64,000 nucleotides of DNA from Gammaproteobacteria bacterium HGW-Gammaproteobacteria-13 (lineage in GTDB: Bacteria; Pseudomonadota; Gammaproteobacteria; Pseudomonadales; Pseudomonadaceae), in contig PGZH01000003.1 of assembly GCA_002840155.1 (NCBI GenBank), positions 213,956 to 277,955 of the forward strand, given 5' to 3'. Within the stretch, counting starts at the first letter, position 1, and the number at the start of each line of letters is the position of its first letter. Under the pieces are notes generated by a model. That model was not told the origin of the DNA. It searched no databases and saw only the letters and a list, made by a program, of their open reading frames with translations. Of the stretch, positions 9,727-17,854 are shown one piece after another. The translations under genes were made by a program, and so were the position numbers.

Positions 9727-10134
9727 TTAATCGCCGCGCAGGGCGCTGACCAGCCCTTTGAATTTGCTATTGAGAAAGGTAAAGCTGGCCTGGAACTGCA
9801 CCGAGTTTTCCGCGTAATTGGACTGCTCGATCTGCAGGTCAACGGTGTTCTGATCAATCGAGGGATGGAACGGGGTGCGGTACGCCAGGCTGGCATCCCC
9901 GACCATCACGCCATCAGCCGGGATATGCTGGCTGTCAGTACGACTCAGGCTCACATGGCCGCGCTGGCTTTTAGCGCTTTGCTCGGCCAGTACGGTGGCG
10001 AACTGCAGGTCACGCGCCTTGTAGTGCGGCGTGTCGGCGTTGGCGATGTTGTTGGCCAACACCTCGGCGCGCTGAGCGCGAAAGCCCAGTGCTTGTTCAT
10101 GGATGCCGAGTGCCCGATCGAAACTGATGCTCAT
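9727..10134 (-). CDS. flgB: Flagellar proximal rod protein FlgB
   Basis: Proximal rod subunit and first gene of the flgBCDE operon. The product begins MSISFDRALGIHEQALGFRA with NNIANADTPHYKARDLQF, and ends with NYAENSVQFQASFTFLNSKFKGL. I take the start at 10134 (about 135 residues); a longer frame extends upstream but would run through the sigma-54 promoter and has no family homology. The leader from the predicted transcript start is about 40 bases. Confidence 0.95.
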   Translation of the reverse strand: MSISFDRALGIHEQALGFRAQRAEVLANNIANADTPHYKARDLQFATVLAEQSAKSQRGHVSLSRTDSQHIPADGVMVGDASLAYRTPFHPSIDQNTVDLQIEQSNYAENSVQFQASFTFLNSKFKGLVSALRGD

Positions 10135-10184
10135 GGTCAGAAACCTTTGCCGGTTGGTGTTGCTACTTTCCGTGCAAGACCACA

Positions 10185-10201
10185 AGCAATGCCTGTGCCA
10201 T
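10185..10201 (-). promoter_or_regulatory. Sigma-54 promoter of flgBCDE
   Basis: Minus strand ATGGCACAGGCATTGCT is a near-perfect -24/-12 element (GG and GC 12 bases apart). Predicted transcript start near 10174. It closely matches the flgF promoter at 7058-7074, sharing TGGCAYAGGCATTGCT, so both operons probably respond to the same activator (FleR in Pseudomonas). Confidence 0.9.
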
Positions 10202-10440
10202 ATTATTTTTTACTTATTTATCAATAACTTGATTGATAAATACAGTGCTCAGAGCGGCAAAGCGGCAAGCGCTTTCCGCCTATGGGCGAGCAAGCGGCAA
10301 ACGGGTTTTGCCTAATTGCCGCTCACGTGGACAATTTCAGTGGCAGGCTGTCTGACCTCGACCAATCAGCATGGGCTGCAACCCCTTACCCGCCACCAAC
10401 CGCGACCACCTCGCCACCGCCCGTCAGGCAATCCGTAATC
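10202..10440. other. Intergenic region upstream of flgB and bfd
   Basis: No gene is visible between the flgB promoter and the bfd promoter. An AT-rich patch (10200-10245) adjoins a stretch with several GCGGCAA repeats and an inverted pair GAGCGGCAA/TTGCCGCTC (about 10252-10323). The AT-rich part could carry activator sites for the flgB promoter, but I cannot name one. Confidence 0.4.
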
Positions 10441-10454
10441 AACCACACACAGCT

Positions 10455-10483
10455 TTGACAAGCATTCTCATTAACATTAGTAT
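10455..10483 (+). promoter_or_regulatory. bfd promoter with overlapping Fur-type box
   Basis: A -35 TTGACA (10455-10460) and -10 TAGTAT (10478-10483) are 17 bases apart. The 15-base sequence TGACAAGCATTCTCA (10456-10470) matches the 7-1-7 Fur pattern TGATAATCATTATCA at 12 of 15 positions and covers the -35 and spacer. This fits the known iron-starvation induction of bfd in Pseudomonas. Confidence 0.75.
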
Positions 10484-10521
10484 CCGTCGCATTAGCCACT
10501 GCCCTGCCACGAGCCTTAATC

Positions 10522-10740
10522 ATGTACGTGTGTCTCTGCGAAGGTATTACTGACGGTCAGATCCGCGAAGCCATCTACGAAGGCTGCTGCAGCTACCGTG
10601 ACGTGCGCGCCACCCTCGGCGTTGCCAGCCAATGCGGCAAATGTGCCTGTCTGGCCAAGCAAGTGGTCCGCGAAACACTGAGCGACGTGCAAAACAGCCA
10701 GGCCGCCATGGCCTATCCGGCGAACTTTGTTGCCGCCTGA
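10522..10740 (+). CDS. bfd: Bacterioferritin-associated ferredoxin Bfd
   Basis: Small [2Fe-2S] protein that passes electrons to the haem of bacterioferritin to release stored iron. The 72-residue product has the four Cys ligands in the Bfd arrangement: MYVCLCEG (Cys4, Cys6) and QCGKCACLAK (about Cys38 and Cys41). It is followed on the same strand by bfrB, its physiological partner, but with its own terminator between them, so the two are separate transcripts. The Fur-type promoter upstream suggests expression when iron is low. Confidence 0.95.
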   Translation: MYVCLCEGITDGQIREAIYEGCCSYRDVRATLGVASQCGKCACLAKQVVRETLSDVQNSQAAMAYPANFVAA

Positions 10741-10753
10741 ATTTAGCGATATA

Positions 10754-10783
10754 AAAAAACCGGACCTCGTGTCCGGTTTTTTT
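10754..10783 (+). terminator. Terminator after bfd
   Basis: Stem ACCGGAC/GTCCGGT with a short loop (CTCGT) followed by TTTTTTT, 13 bases after the bfd stop. A run of A on the other side makes it potentially bidirectional. Confidence 0.88.
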
Positions 10784-10936
10784 ATTGCTTTAATTCAATA
10801 CCTTAGCGGCAAAGCGCAGAACTTAAGCATTCGTATTCATATTAATTTTAACTTTAAATTCAAATACTTAGGTTTGACAGTCGAAAACCATCGGCCCAGA
10901 ATTTGACGCTAACTCCCCTGCAAGGCAGACGCAGAC

Positions 10937-11407
10937 ATGAAAGGCGACAAGAAGGTCATCCAGCATCTGAACAAGATCCTCGGTAACGAGCTGGTCGCGA
11001 TCAACCAGTACTTCCTGCACGCACGCATGTATGAGGACTGGGGCCTGAAGAAACTCGGCGAGCACGAGTATCACGAGTCCATCGACGAGATGAAGCATGC
11101 GGACAAGCTGATCAAGCGCATCCTCTTCCTCGAAGGCCTGCCCAACCTGCAAGACCTCGGCAAGATCCTGATCGGTGAAAACACCAAGGAAATGCTCGAG
11201 TGCGACCTGAAGATCGAACACAAAGCGCATATCGACCTGAAAGCGGCGATTGCCTACTGCGAAAGCATCGGTGACTACGCCAGCCGCGAGCTGCTCGAAG
11301 AAATCCTCTGCTCTGAAGAAGATCACATCGACTGGCTGGAAACCCAACTCAGCCTGATCGAGGCCGTGGGCTTGCAGAACTACCAGCAGTCGCAGATGGA
11401 CGAATAA
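10937..11407 (+). CDS. bfrB: Bacterioferritin BfrB
   Basis: Iron-storage protein forming a 24-subunit shell with haem between subunit pairs. The 156-residue product keeps every ferroxidase ligand at canonical positions (E18, E51, H54, E94, E127, H130) and the haem ligand M52. This combination marks a true bacterioferritin. Context next to bfd matches P. aeruginosa bfrB. The 150 bases upstream are AT-rich; the ribosome site is weak. A MITE-like repeat starts at the very next base after the stop codon. Confidence 0.95.
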   Translation: MKGDKKVIQHLNKILGNELVAINQYFLHARMYEDWGLKKLGEHEYHESIDEMKHADKLIKRILFLEGLPNLQDLGKILIGENTKEMLECDLKIEHKAHIDLKAAIAYCESIGDYASRELLEEILCSEEDHIDWLETQLSLIEAVGLQNYQQSQMDE

Positions 11408-11574
11408 GAACCTGCTTACGATCTGCTGCGCGTCGGCCCTGCCGCGTTAAAAACAGGCTCGGAATGCTCATGTAAAAAAGTACACTCCGCTTCCTCGCCG
11501 CTTTGACCAGCCAGAGGCTGTTACTAACGTAGCGCCTTGCAGGACTCTAGCTCGCAAGATCGTGAAACAGGTTC
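11408..11574 (+). repeat. MITE-like repeat, copy A
   Basis: A 167-base element with imperfect terminal inverted repeats (GAACCTGCTTACGATCT at the left, GATCGTGAAACAGGTTC at the right). It is highly similar over its whole length to copy B (16538-16705), and related to copies C and D. The left end begins immediately after the bfrB TAA stop. The bases flanking the two ends are TAA and TAT. No coding potential. Confidence 0.85.
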
Positions 11575-11597
11575 TATGGCGCAAAACACTGCGCCAT

Positions 11598-11634
11598 AAA
11601 CAACAAACCCCGCACTTGGCGGGGTTTGTTGTTT
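11598..11634. terminator. Bidirectional terminator between bfrB and grxD
   Basis: Perfect 16-base stem AAACAACAAACCCCGC / GCGGGGTTTGTTGTTT with a 5-base loop lies 16 bases after the grxD stop on the minus strand and also downstream of bfrB on the plus strand. The converging genes probably share it. Confidence 0.8.
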
Positions 11635-11650
11635 ATGCAGCCTGCTTAGC

Positions 11651-11977
11651 TTAGGCGTCGGCTTTCTGCACGGCGTCTTTGATCAGGGTCTGCAGCTCAC
11701 CCTTATCGAACATTTCCGCGAGGATGTCGCTGCCGCCGACCAGCTCACCACCGACCCACAGCTGCGGGAAGGTTGGCCAATTAGCGTATTTAGGCAGGTT
11801 GGCGCGGATTTCCGGGTTTTGCAGAATGTCGACGTAAGCGAATTTCTCGCCACAGGCCATCACAACCTGCGCAGCTTTGGAGGAAAAGCCGCACTGCGGA
11901 GCGTTCGGCGAGCCTTTCATGTACAGCAGAACGGTATTTTTAGCGATCTGCTCTTTGATGGTTTCGATGATATCCAT
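11651..11977 (-). CDS. grxD: Monothiol glutaredoxin Grx4 family
   Basis: Monothiol glutaredoxins carry and deliver [2Fe-2S] clusters. The 108-residue protein has the defining active site CGFS in the motif NAPQCGFSSKAAQ (about Cys30), plus the glutathione-binding features WPTFPQLWVGGELVGGSDI. Length is normal for the single-domain form. Placement next to bfd-bfrB links it to iron handling. Transcribed toward bfrB. Confidence 0.95.
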   Translation of the reverse strand: MDIIETIKEQIAKNTVLLYMKGSPNAPQCGFSSKAAQVVMACGEKFAYVDILQNPEIRANLPKYANWPTFPQLWVGGELVGGSDILAEMFDKGELQTLIKDAVQKADA

Positions 11978-12097
11978 TGGGCACCTCAGGACTTAACTTC
12001 CCGACTCACGGGTCGGCACGGTGGCGGCATTGTAGCGAAAAGCCGAGCGCAATGCTCGGCCTTCCCTGCCACTTTCCCTATGCCAAATCTCAGCTGC

Positions 12098-14206
12098 TCA
12101 AGCGGCTTCAACCTGCACCGGCACCCCATTTAGCGCCGCATTGCCGGACAAGGCATCGAGTTGCCGCTCATCGGTCAGGTCATTAGCGCTGGCACCTGGT
12201 TGTTCGCTGGCGATGCTCATCTGTACGCCAGGCCGCGCATGACCCCAGCCATGCGGCAGGCTGACCACGCCGGTCATCATGTCTTCACTGGCAGCTACTT
12301 CCACCTCAATGACCCCGACCCGCGAGCGCACGCGCACCAGTTGGCCATCGGTTAACCCGCGCTGGCTCAGATCCGCCGGGTGCATCAGCAGCTGATGACG
12401 CGGCTTGCCTTTAACCAGGCGGTGATAGTTGTGCATCCAGGAGTTATTGCTGCGCACATGGCGGCGACCGATCAGCAGCAGCTCATCCGCCTTGGCCGTC
12501 GGCTGTTCAGCAAAGCGCTGCAGGTCGGCCATGATCACTGCCGGCGCCGCCTGAATCTGCTTGTTAGCGGTTTTCAAGCGGCCGACTAGGTTCGGCTTGA
12601 GTGCGCCCAGGTCGAGGCCATGCGGGTGCTCGCGCAGCGCCGCCAAAGACAGCTTATGTTCCGACTTGTCGCCGTAGCTGCCAAAGCGCAGGCCCATGTC
12701 GATCATCTGCTCGGGGGCCATGGTCGGCTTCAGTTCCACGCCGGTTTTCACAGCAAAGGCTTTGGCCAGGCCGACAAAGATTTCCCAGTCATGCAGCGCG
12801 CCGGCCGGCTTGGCCAGCACCGCCTCATTGAAGCGAGTGACATTGCGCACCGCGAACATATTAAAGGTGGTGTCGTAGTGATCGTGTTCCAGCGGCCCGG
12901 TCGGCGGCAGGATCAGGTCGGCATAGCGGGTGGTTTCGTTGATGTAGAAGTCGATGCTGAGCATAAACTCCAAGCCATCCAGCGCCTGCTCCAGCTGCCG
13001 GCCATTGGGCGTGGACAGCACCGGATTGCCCGCCACCGTGACCAGCGCGCGCACCTGCCCTTCGCCCTCGCTAAGCATTTCCTCGGCCAGGGCCGACACC
13101 GGCAATTCGCCGCCATACTCTGGCAAGCCGGACACGCGGCTTTGCCAACGATTGAAATGCCCACCGGAAGTCGAGGCCACTAGGTCCACGGCCGGCTCGG
13201 TGCAGAGCACGCCGCCGACCCGATCAAGGTTGCCGGTGACCAGGTTGATCAGCTGCACCAGCCACTGACACAGCGTGCCGAAGGCCTGGGTGGAGACACC
13301 CATGCGGCCGTAACACACCGCCGACTCGGCAGCGGCAAAGTCGCGCGCCAACTGGCGAATCGTTTGCGCCGGCACACCGCAGCGGGCGCTCATGGCTTCG
13401 GCAGTAAAACCGGCAATTGCCTGACGTACTTCATCCAACCCATCTATCGCCAGATGACTGGCGCGGCCGAGGTTTTCCTCGAACAGGGTATTGAGCAGGC
13501 CGAACAGCAGCGCAGCATCCTGACCGGGGCGGACGAATACATGCTGATCAGCAATCGCTGCCGTTTCACTGCGGCGCGGGTCAACCACCACCAGTTTGCC
13601 GCCGCGCTTCTGGATGGCCTTCAGGCGCTTTTCCACATCCGGCACGGTCATGATGCTGCCGTTAGACGCCAGCGGGTTGCCGCCGAGGATCAGCATAAAG
13701 TCGGTGTGGTCAATATCAGGAATCGGAATCAGCAGACCATGGCCGTACATCAGGTGGCTGGTCAGGTGATGCGGCAGCTGATCGACCGAGGTAGCGGAAT
13801 AGCGGTTACGGGTTTTCAGTTGGCCGAGGAAGTAGTTGCTGTGGGTCATCAGGCCGTAGTTATGCACACTCGGATTGCCCTGATACACCGCCACGGCGTT
13901 CTGCCCATGCCGCGTCTGGATCGTACTCAGGCGCTCGGCCACCAGCTCGAAGGCTTCATCCCACTCGATGGCCTGCCACTCATTGCCGACACGGCGCATG
14001 GGCTGACGCAGGCGGTCGGGATCGCTCTGGATATCCTGCAGCGCCACTGCCTTGGGGCAGATATGGCCACGACTGAAGCTGTCCTGGGCATCGCCCTTGA
14101 TCGAACGGATCTGCGTAGAACCGTCGTCCTGCACTTCGGTTTCAATGGTCAGGCCACAGATGGCTTCGCAGAGATGGCATGCACGGTGGTGGAGGGTCTT
14201 GGTCAT
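12098..14206 (-). CDS. Molybdopterin-dependent oxidoreductase with N-terminal 4Fe-4S site
   Basis: Member of the DMSO-reductase superfamily, about 702 residues. The start at 14206 places the cluster motif at once: CHLCEAICGL (CX2CX3C) with the fourth Cys in GHICPKAVAL. This is followed by VYQGNPSVHNYG, the MPT-binding region LMLILGGNPLASNGS-like (here DFMLILGGNPLASNGS), and a C-terminal cofactor domain with NNSWMHNYHRL and HPADLSQRGLTDGQLVRVRSR. No twin-arginine signal is present, so it is probably cytoplasmic. No partner subunit gene adjoins it; substrate is unknown. Confidence 0.85.
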   Translation of the reverse strand: MTKTLHHRACHLCEAICGLTIETEVQDDGSTQIRSIKGDAQDSFSRGHICPKAVALQDIQSDPDRLRQPMRRVGNEWQAIEWDEAFELVAERLSTIQTRHGQNAVAVYQGNPSVHNYGLMTHSNYFLGQLKTRNRYSATSVDQLPHHLTSHLMYGHGLLIPIPDIDHTDFMLILGGNPLASNGSIMTVPDVEKRLKAIQKRGGKLVVVDPRRSETAAIADQHVFVRPGQDAALLFGLLNTLFEENLGRASHLAIDGLDEVRQAIAGFTAEAMSARCGVPAQTIRQLARDFAAAESAVCYGRMGVSTQAFGTLCQWLVQLINLVTGNLDRVGGVLCTEPAVDLVASTSGGHFNRWQSRVSGLPEYGGELPVSALAEEMLSEGEGQVRALVTVAGNPVLSTPNGRQLEQALDGLEFMLSIDFYINETTRYADLILPPTGPLEHDHYDTTFNMFAVRNVTRFNEAVLAKPAGALHDWEIFVGLAKAFAVKTGVELKPTMAPEQMIDMGLRFGSYGDKSEHKLSLAALREHPHGLDLGALKPNLVGRLKTANKQIQAAPAVIMADLQRFAEQPTAKADELLLIGRRHVRSNNSWMHNYHRLVKGKPRHQLLMHPADLSQRGLTDGQLVRVRSRVGVIEVEVAASEDMMTGVVSLPHGWGHARPGVQMSIASEQPGASANDLTDERQLDALSGNAALNGVPVQVEAA

Positions 14207-14515
14207 GGCCGGGCCTCTTGTTTTAACGCGATGCGCTGAGCACCGTAAAGGCATGACTATGGCGGCTGGTGCTGACCTGCGCCAGCAGGGTTCGCTGCGT
14301 GAATTGCGCGGCATCAGGTCAGCCGATAGATGGTTCTCGCCCCCGCTCAGTTCACCCGCAAACCGCAGGCAATTTGCGCCTGATCGGCGTTTGCTTATAA
14401 GATCGCGACTTCCCCGTTTCGTCGCATAGTGCGGCCCCCCAGCCGTAGGTTCTGCCGTTTCTTCTATTTAATTAGGCCATTGAACCTGCGCCCAGCTGTC
14501 AAAAGGTAGTTAACG
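14207..14515. other. Divergent intergenic region, oxidoreductase/argF
   Basis: This 309-base divergent gap has no gene. A plausible sigma-70 promoter for argF is TTGCGC (14374-14379), 16 bases, TATAAG (14396-14401). The leader of about 110 bases before argF shows no strong attenuator. I could not place an ArgR site with confidence. Confidence 0.4.
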
Positions 14516-15436
14516 ATGAGCGCAAGACACTTTCTCTCGCTGATGGATTGCACACCGGACGAACTGGTGAGCCTGATCCGCCGCGGCATGGAGCTGAAGG
14601 ACTTGCGCAACCGCGGCGTGCTGTTCGAGCCGCTGAAGAACCGCGTACTGGGCATGATCTTCGAGAAGGCCTCGACCCGCACCCGCCTGTCGTTTGAAGC
14701 TGGCATGATCCAGCTCGGCGGCCAGGCCATCTTCCTCTCCCCGCGTGATACCCAACTGGGTCGTGGCGAGCCGATTGGCGACGCCGCCATCGTGATGTCG
14801 CGCATGCTCGATGCGGTGATGATCCGTACTTTCGCCCACAGCACCCTCACCGAATTCGCCGCCAACTCGCGCGTACCGGTGATCAATGGCCTGTCCGATG
14901 ATCTGCACCCATGCCAGTTGCTGGCCGACATGCAGACCTATCAGGAGCAGCGCGGCAGCATCAAAGGCAAGACCGTGGCCTGGATCGGCGACGGCAACAA
15001 TATGTGCAACTCCTATATAGAAGCGGCCATGCAGTTCGACTTCCAGCTGCGCGTCTCCTGCCCCGAGGGCTACGAGCCGAACGCCACGTTCCTCGCCGCT
15101 GCGGGCGAGCGTGTGCAGATTCTCCGCGACCCGCGCGCCGCCGTTGCTGGCGCCCATCTGGTGAGCACCGACGTGTGGGCCTCCATGGGCCAGGAAGACG
15201 AAGCCGCCGAACGCCTCAAGCTGTTCCAGCCCTATCAGGTCAACCGTGGGTTGCTCGACGCCGCCGCCGAAGACGTGCTGTTCCTGCACTGCCTGCCAGC
15301 CCACCGTGGCGAGGAAATCAGCGAGGACCTGCTCGACGACCCGCGTTCGGCAGCCTGGGATCAGGCCGAGAACCGCCTGCATGTACAGAAGGCGCTGCTC
15401 GAATTCCTGGTTGAACCGGCGTACCACCACGCATGA
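14516..15436 (+). CDS. argF: Anabolic ornithine carbamoyltransferase
   Basis: Converts ornithine and carbamoyl phosphate to citrulline in arginine synthesis. The 306-residue protein has the carbamoyl-phosphate loop [11 protein letters not shown] (about residue 55), [11 protein letters not shown], and the ornithine-binding [12 protein letters not shown]. The ~306-residue length is that of the anabolic ArgF; catabolic ArcB is longer. An AAAGGT ribosome site precedes the ATG. Its stop overlaps the start of the next gene by 4 bases, implying coupled translation with the ABC ATPase. Confidence 0.95.
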   Translation: MSARHFLSLMDCTPDELVSLIRRGMELKDLRNRGVLFEPLKNRVLGMIFEKASTRTRLSFEAGMIQLGGQAIFLSPRDTQLGRGEPIGDAAIVMSRMLDAVMIRTFAHSTLTEFAANSRVPVINGLSDDLHPCQLLADMQTYQEQRGSIKGKTVAWIGDGNNMCNSYIEAAMQFDFQLRVSCPEGYEPNATFLAAAGERVQILRDPRAAVAGAHLVSTDVWASMGQEDEAAERLKLFQPYQVNRGLLDAAAEDVLFLHCLPAHRGEEISEDLLDDPRSAAWDQAENRLHVQKALLEFLVEPAYHHA

Positions 15437-16537
15437 GCCAAGCCCTGCTGAACCTGCGCGCGCTGAGCTGCGGCTACCCCGGACACAAGGTGGTGCAGAA
15501 CCTCAACCTGCACCTGAATGCCGGCGATATCGGCTGCCTGCTCGGCCCTTCTGGCTGCGGCAAGACCACCACGCTGCGGGCGATTGCCGGTTTCGAGCCA
15601 GTGCTGGAGGGTGAGATTCAACTGGCCGATCAGGTTATCTCCAAGGCCGGCTTTGCCCTGGCCCCGGAGAAACGCCGAATCGGCATGGTGTTCCAGGATT
15701 ACGCGCTGTTCCCGCACCTGAGCGTGGCGGAGAACATCGGCTTCGGCATCCGCAAGCAATCCAATTGCGAGCGGGTTACCCAGGAGCTGATGGAGCTGGT
15801 CAAACTCGGCCACCTCGGCAAGCGCTACCCGCACGAGCTATCCGGCGGCCAACAGCAACGCGTAGCCCTGGCCCGCGCCCTGGCGCCGGAACCGCAATTG
15901 CTGCTGCTCGATGAGCCGTTTTCCAACCTGGATGGCGAGTTGCGTCGGCGCCTCAGCCATGAAGTGCGCGACATTCTCAAAGCCCGTGGCACCAGCGCGA
16001 TTCTGGTCACCCATGATCAGGAAGAAGCCTTTGCCGTCAGCGATCACGTCGGCGTATTCAAGGAAGGCAAGCTGGAGCAGTGGGACACCCCGTTCAACCT
16101 GTACCACGAGCCGCTGACGCCCTTTGTCGCCAGTTTTATCGGCCAGGGCTACTTTATTCGCGGCCAGTTGCTCAGCCCGGACTCGGTGCAGACCGAACTG
16201 GGCCTGATTCGCGGCAACCGCGCCTACACCTGGCCGACCGGCAGTGCGGTGGACGTGCTGCTGCGTCCGGACGATATCGTCTACGACCCGGACAGCACGC
16301 AAAAAGCGCTGATCGTCGGCAAAACCTTCCTCGGCGCTGCGACCCTTTATCGCCTGCAGCTGCCTACCGGCAGCCAGCTGGAGTCGATCTTCCCCAGCCA
16401 TGCCGACCACCTGCCCGGTCAGCAGGTCGGCATTCGTGTGGCCGCCGACCATCTGGTGGTATTTCCCGCTCCGGGTAGCATCGCCGCCCAGGTCAATCTG
16501 GGGGAGTCGGGGGTACGCCGCTACAGCAGCGACAGCT
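15433..16537 (+). CDS. ABC transporter ATP-binding protein, Fe(III)/spermidine type
   Basis: ATPase of the CUT1/FbpC-PotA class, 368 residues (stop codon TAA ends at 16539). Walker [20 protein letters not shown] (~residue 38), Q-loop [12 protein letters not shown], signature [15 protein letters not shown], Walker [13 protein letters not shown] and H-loop VTHDQEEA, followed by a C-terminal TOBE-like domain. It overlaps argF by 4 bases. No permease or binding protein is adjacent, so the substrate (iron or polyamine) cannot be decided; it must pair with a permease elsewhere. Confidence 0.85.
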
Positions 16538-16705
16538 AAAACCTGTTCACAATCTGCTGCGCGTCGGCCCTGCTGCGTTAAAAACAAGCTCGGAATGCTC
16601 ATTTACAGCTCGTAAACTCCGCTTCCTCGCCTGCTTGACCAGGCGAAGGCTGTTACTAACGTAGCGCCTTGCATGGCTCTAGCTCGCTAGATCGTGAACA
16701 GGTTT
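16538..16705 (+). repeat. MITE-like repeat, copy B
   Basis: A 168-base element nearly collinear with copy A, ends AAACCTGTTCACAATCT and GATCGTGAACAGGTTT. It overlaps the TAA stop of the ABC ATPase gene; if the element is taken as AACCTG...CAGGTT, the triplet TAA flanks it on both sides, resembling a 3-base target duplication that contains the stop codon. Confidence 0.85.
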
Positions 16706-16711
16706 AAGCGG

Positions 16712-17512
16712 CTACGGCAAAAATAGCCGGCCACTGGCAATCAACAGCGCCTGGCCGGCGATCTTCACCCGATCGCCAGCCAACTCACAGTGCAACTCGC
16801 CGCCGCGCGCCGAACACTGGAAGGCACTTAGCTGGGACTTGTTCAGACGCTGCGCCCAGTAGGGCGTAAGCATGCAGTGGGTCGAGCCGGTTACCGGGTC
16901 TTCATTGATACCGATGGAGGGGGCGAAGTAACGCGAGACGAAATCGTGCTGCTCGCCAGGCGCGCTGATCAGCAAGCCCAGCCCCGGCAACTTGGCCACT
17001 GCCGCCAGATCTGGCTGATAAGCCCGCACCGCGGCCTCGCTCGGCAAAATCGCCAACAGCTCCTGAATCCCCTGCCCTTCATACAACGCCAACACGCTTT
17101 CTACTGGCAGGCCCAGCGCCTGCTCAACCTCTGCGTGTAAGTCGCAGGGCTGCGTCCGACGCAAGGGGAAATCCAATACCAGCCTGCGGCCTGCGCGACT
17201 GACCCGCAGTGCGCCGGACAAACAGGTGAAATCGAGCACATCACCCGGCTCGCCGTAGACCTCGAACAGCACATGGGCGCTGGCCAGGGTGGCGTGACCA
17301 CACAACGGTACTTCCGCCGTTGGGGTAAACCAGCGGATATGCCAGGCCGCGCCTTCCTTCACTACAAAGGCGGTTTCCGCCAGGTTGTGCTCGGCGGCAA
17401 TCTGCTGCATCAGCGCGTCGTCAAGCCAACTGTCCAGGCGATAAACCATCGCCGGGTTGCCGGTAAACGGCTGCGTAGCAAAGGCATCGACTTGGTGAAA
17501 TTCAAGCTGCAT
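16712..17512 (-). CDS. PhzF-family isomerase/epimerase
   Basis: PhzF-fold proteins catalyse proton shifts without a cofactor. The 266-residue protein starts MQLEFHQVDAFATQPFTGNPA, has the catalytic Glu in HNLAETAFVV (about residue 45), the half-barrel motif PLCGHATLASAHVL and the C-terminal INEDPVTGSTHCML. The 17512 start fits the family; an open frame upstream is not homologous. Its real substrate is unknown. A cluster of GCACCG repeats lies just upstream. Confidence 0.85.
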   Translation of the reverse strand: MQLEFHQVDAFATQPFTGNPAMVYRLDSWLDDALMQQIAAEHNLAETAFVVKEGAAWHIRWFTPTAEVPLCGHATLASAHVLFEVYGEPGDVLDFTCLSGALRVSRAGRRLVLDFPLRRTQPCDLHAEVEQALGLPVESVLALYEGQGIQELLAILPSEAAVRAYQPDLAAVAKLPGLGLLISAPGEQHDFVSRYFAPSIGINEDPVTGSTHCMLTPYWAQRLNKSQLSAFQCSARGGELHCELAGDRVKIAGQALLIASGRLFLP

Positions 17513-17590
17513 GGGGCGACGCTCCTTATCAGTGATGGCGCAGAGCATGCCGCAGCACGGCAACGTGCGCCTACTACAGCGGCCGACGAT

Positions 17591-17646
17591 TGCACCGGTA
17601 CAGCTGCACCGTGTGAATGCGCACCGGGCAGCGACGGTGCACCGGT
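17591..17646. promoter_or_regulatory. Cluster of GCACCG repeats upstream of phzF-like gene
   Basis: Four GCACCG-type units occur within about 55 bases, the first inside TGCACCGGTACAGCTGC. That 17-base word recurs with one mismatch upstream of braC (41512-41528). It may be a repeated operator for a regulator that I cannot name; MocR/GntR-type sites have a similar look. Confidence 0.4.
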
Positions 17647-17705
17647 TAATCGCCAAAGGTTCTTAAAAATTCACTAATTCTTCACAAATCAGCAGCTTAT
17701 AAATC

Positions 17706-17722
17706 CTGGCACGCCGCCTGCT
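17706..17722 (+). promoter_or_regulatory. Sigma-54-like promoter upstream of porin
   Basis: CTGGCACGCCGCCTGCT has TGGCACG and TGC with GG and GC exactly 12 bases apart; the only deviation is CTGC for TTGC. It would start transcription near 17732, giving a ~120-base leader for the porin gene. Confidence 0.5.
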
Positions 17723-17854
17723 ATGACCTACCCCGGTCAGCACAACGGCGTGTCTGCCACTCAACCGACAACGACGTCATAGCACCCCTCTCCTTTCGAG
17801 ACATGGGCGCTGTGGCGTTTTTTTTTGCGTTTTTTGGCTTACAGGAAGACCGCT

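Larger units (their letters stand above)
17513..17854. other. Divergent region between phzF-like gene and porin
   Basis: No gene seen. It holds a cluster of GCACCG repeats (17591-17646, including TGCACCGGTACAGCTGC), an AT-rich patch (about 17660-17705), a sigma-54-like element (17706-17722) and a T-rich run just before the porin gene (17818-17837). Confidence 0.5.

Noticed and set aside
14207-14515. ArgR operator before argF
   Set aside because: No pair of half-sites convincing enough to report was found in the leader.
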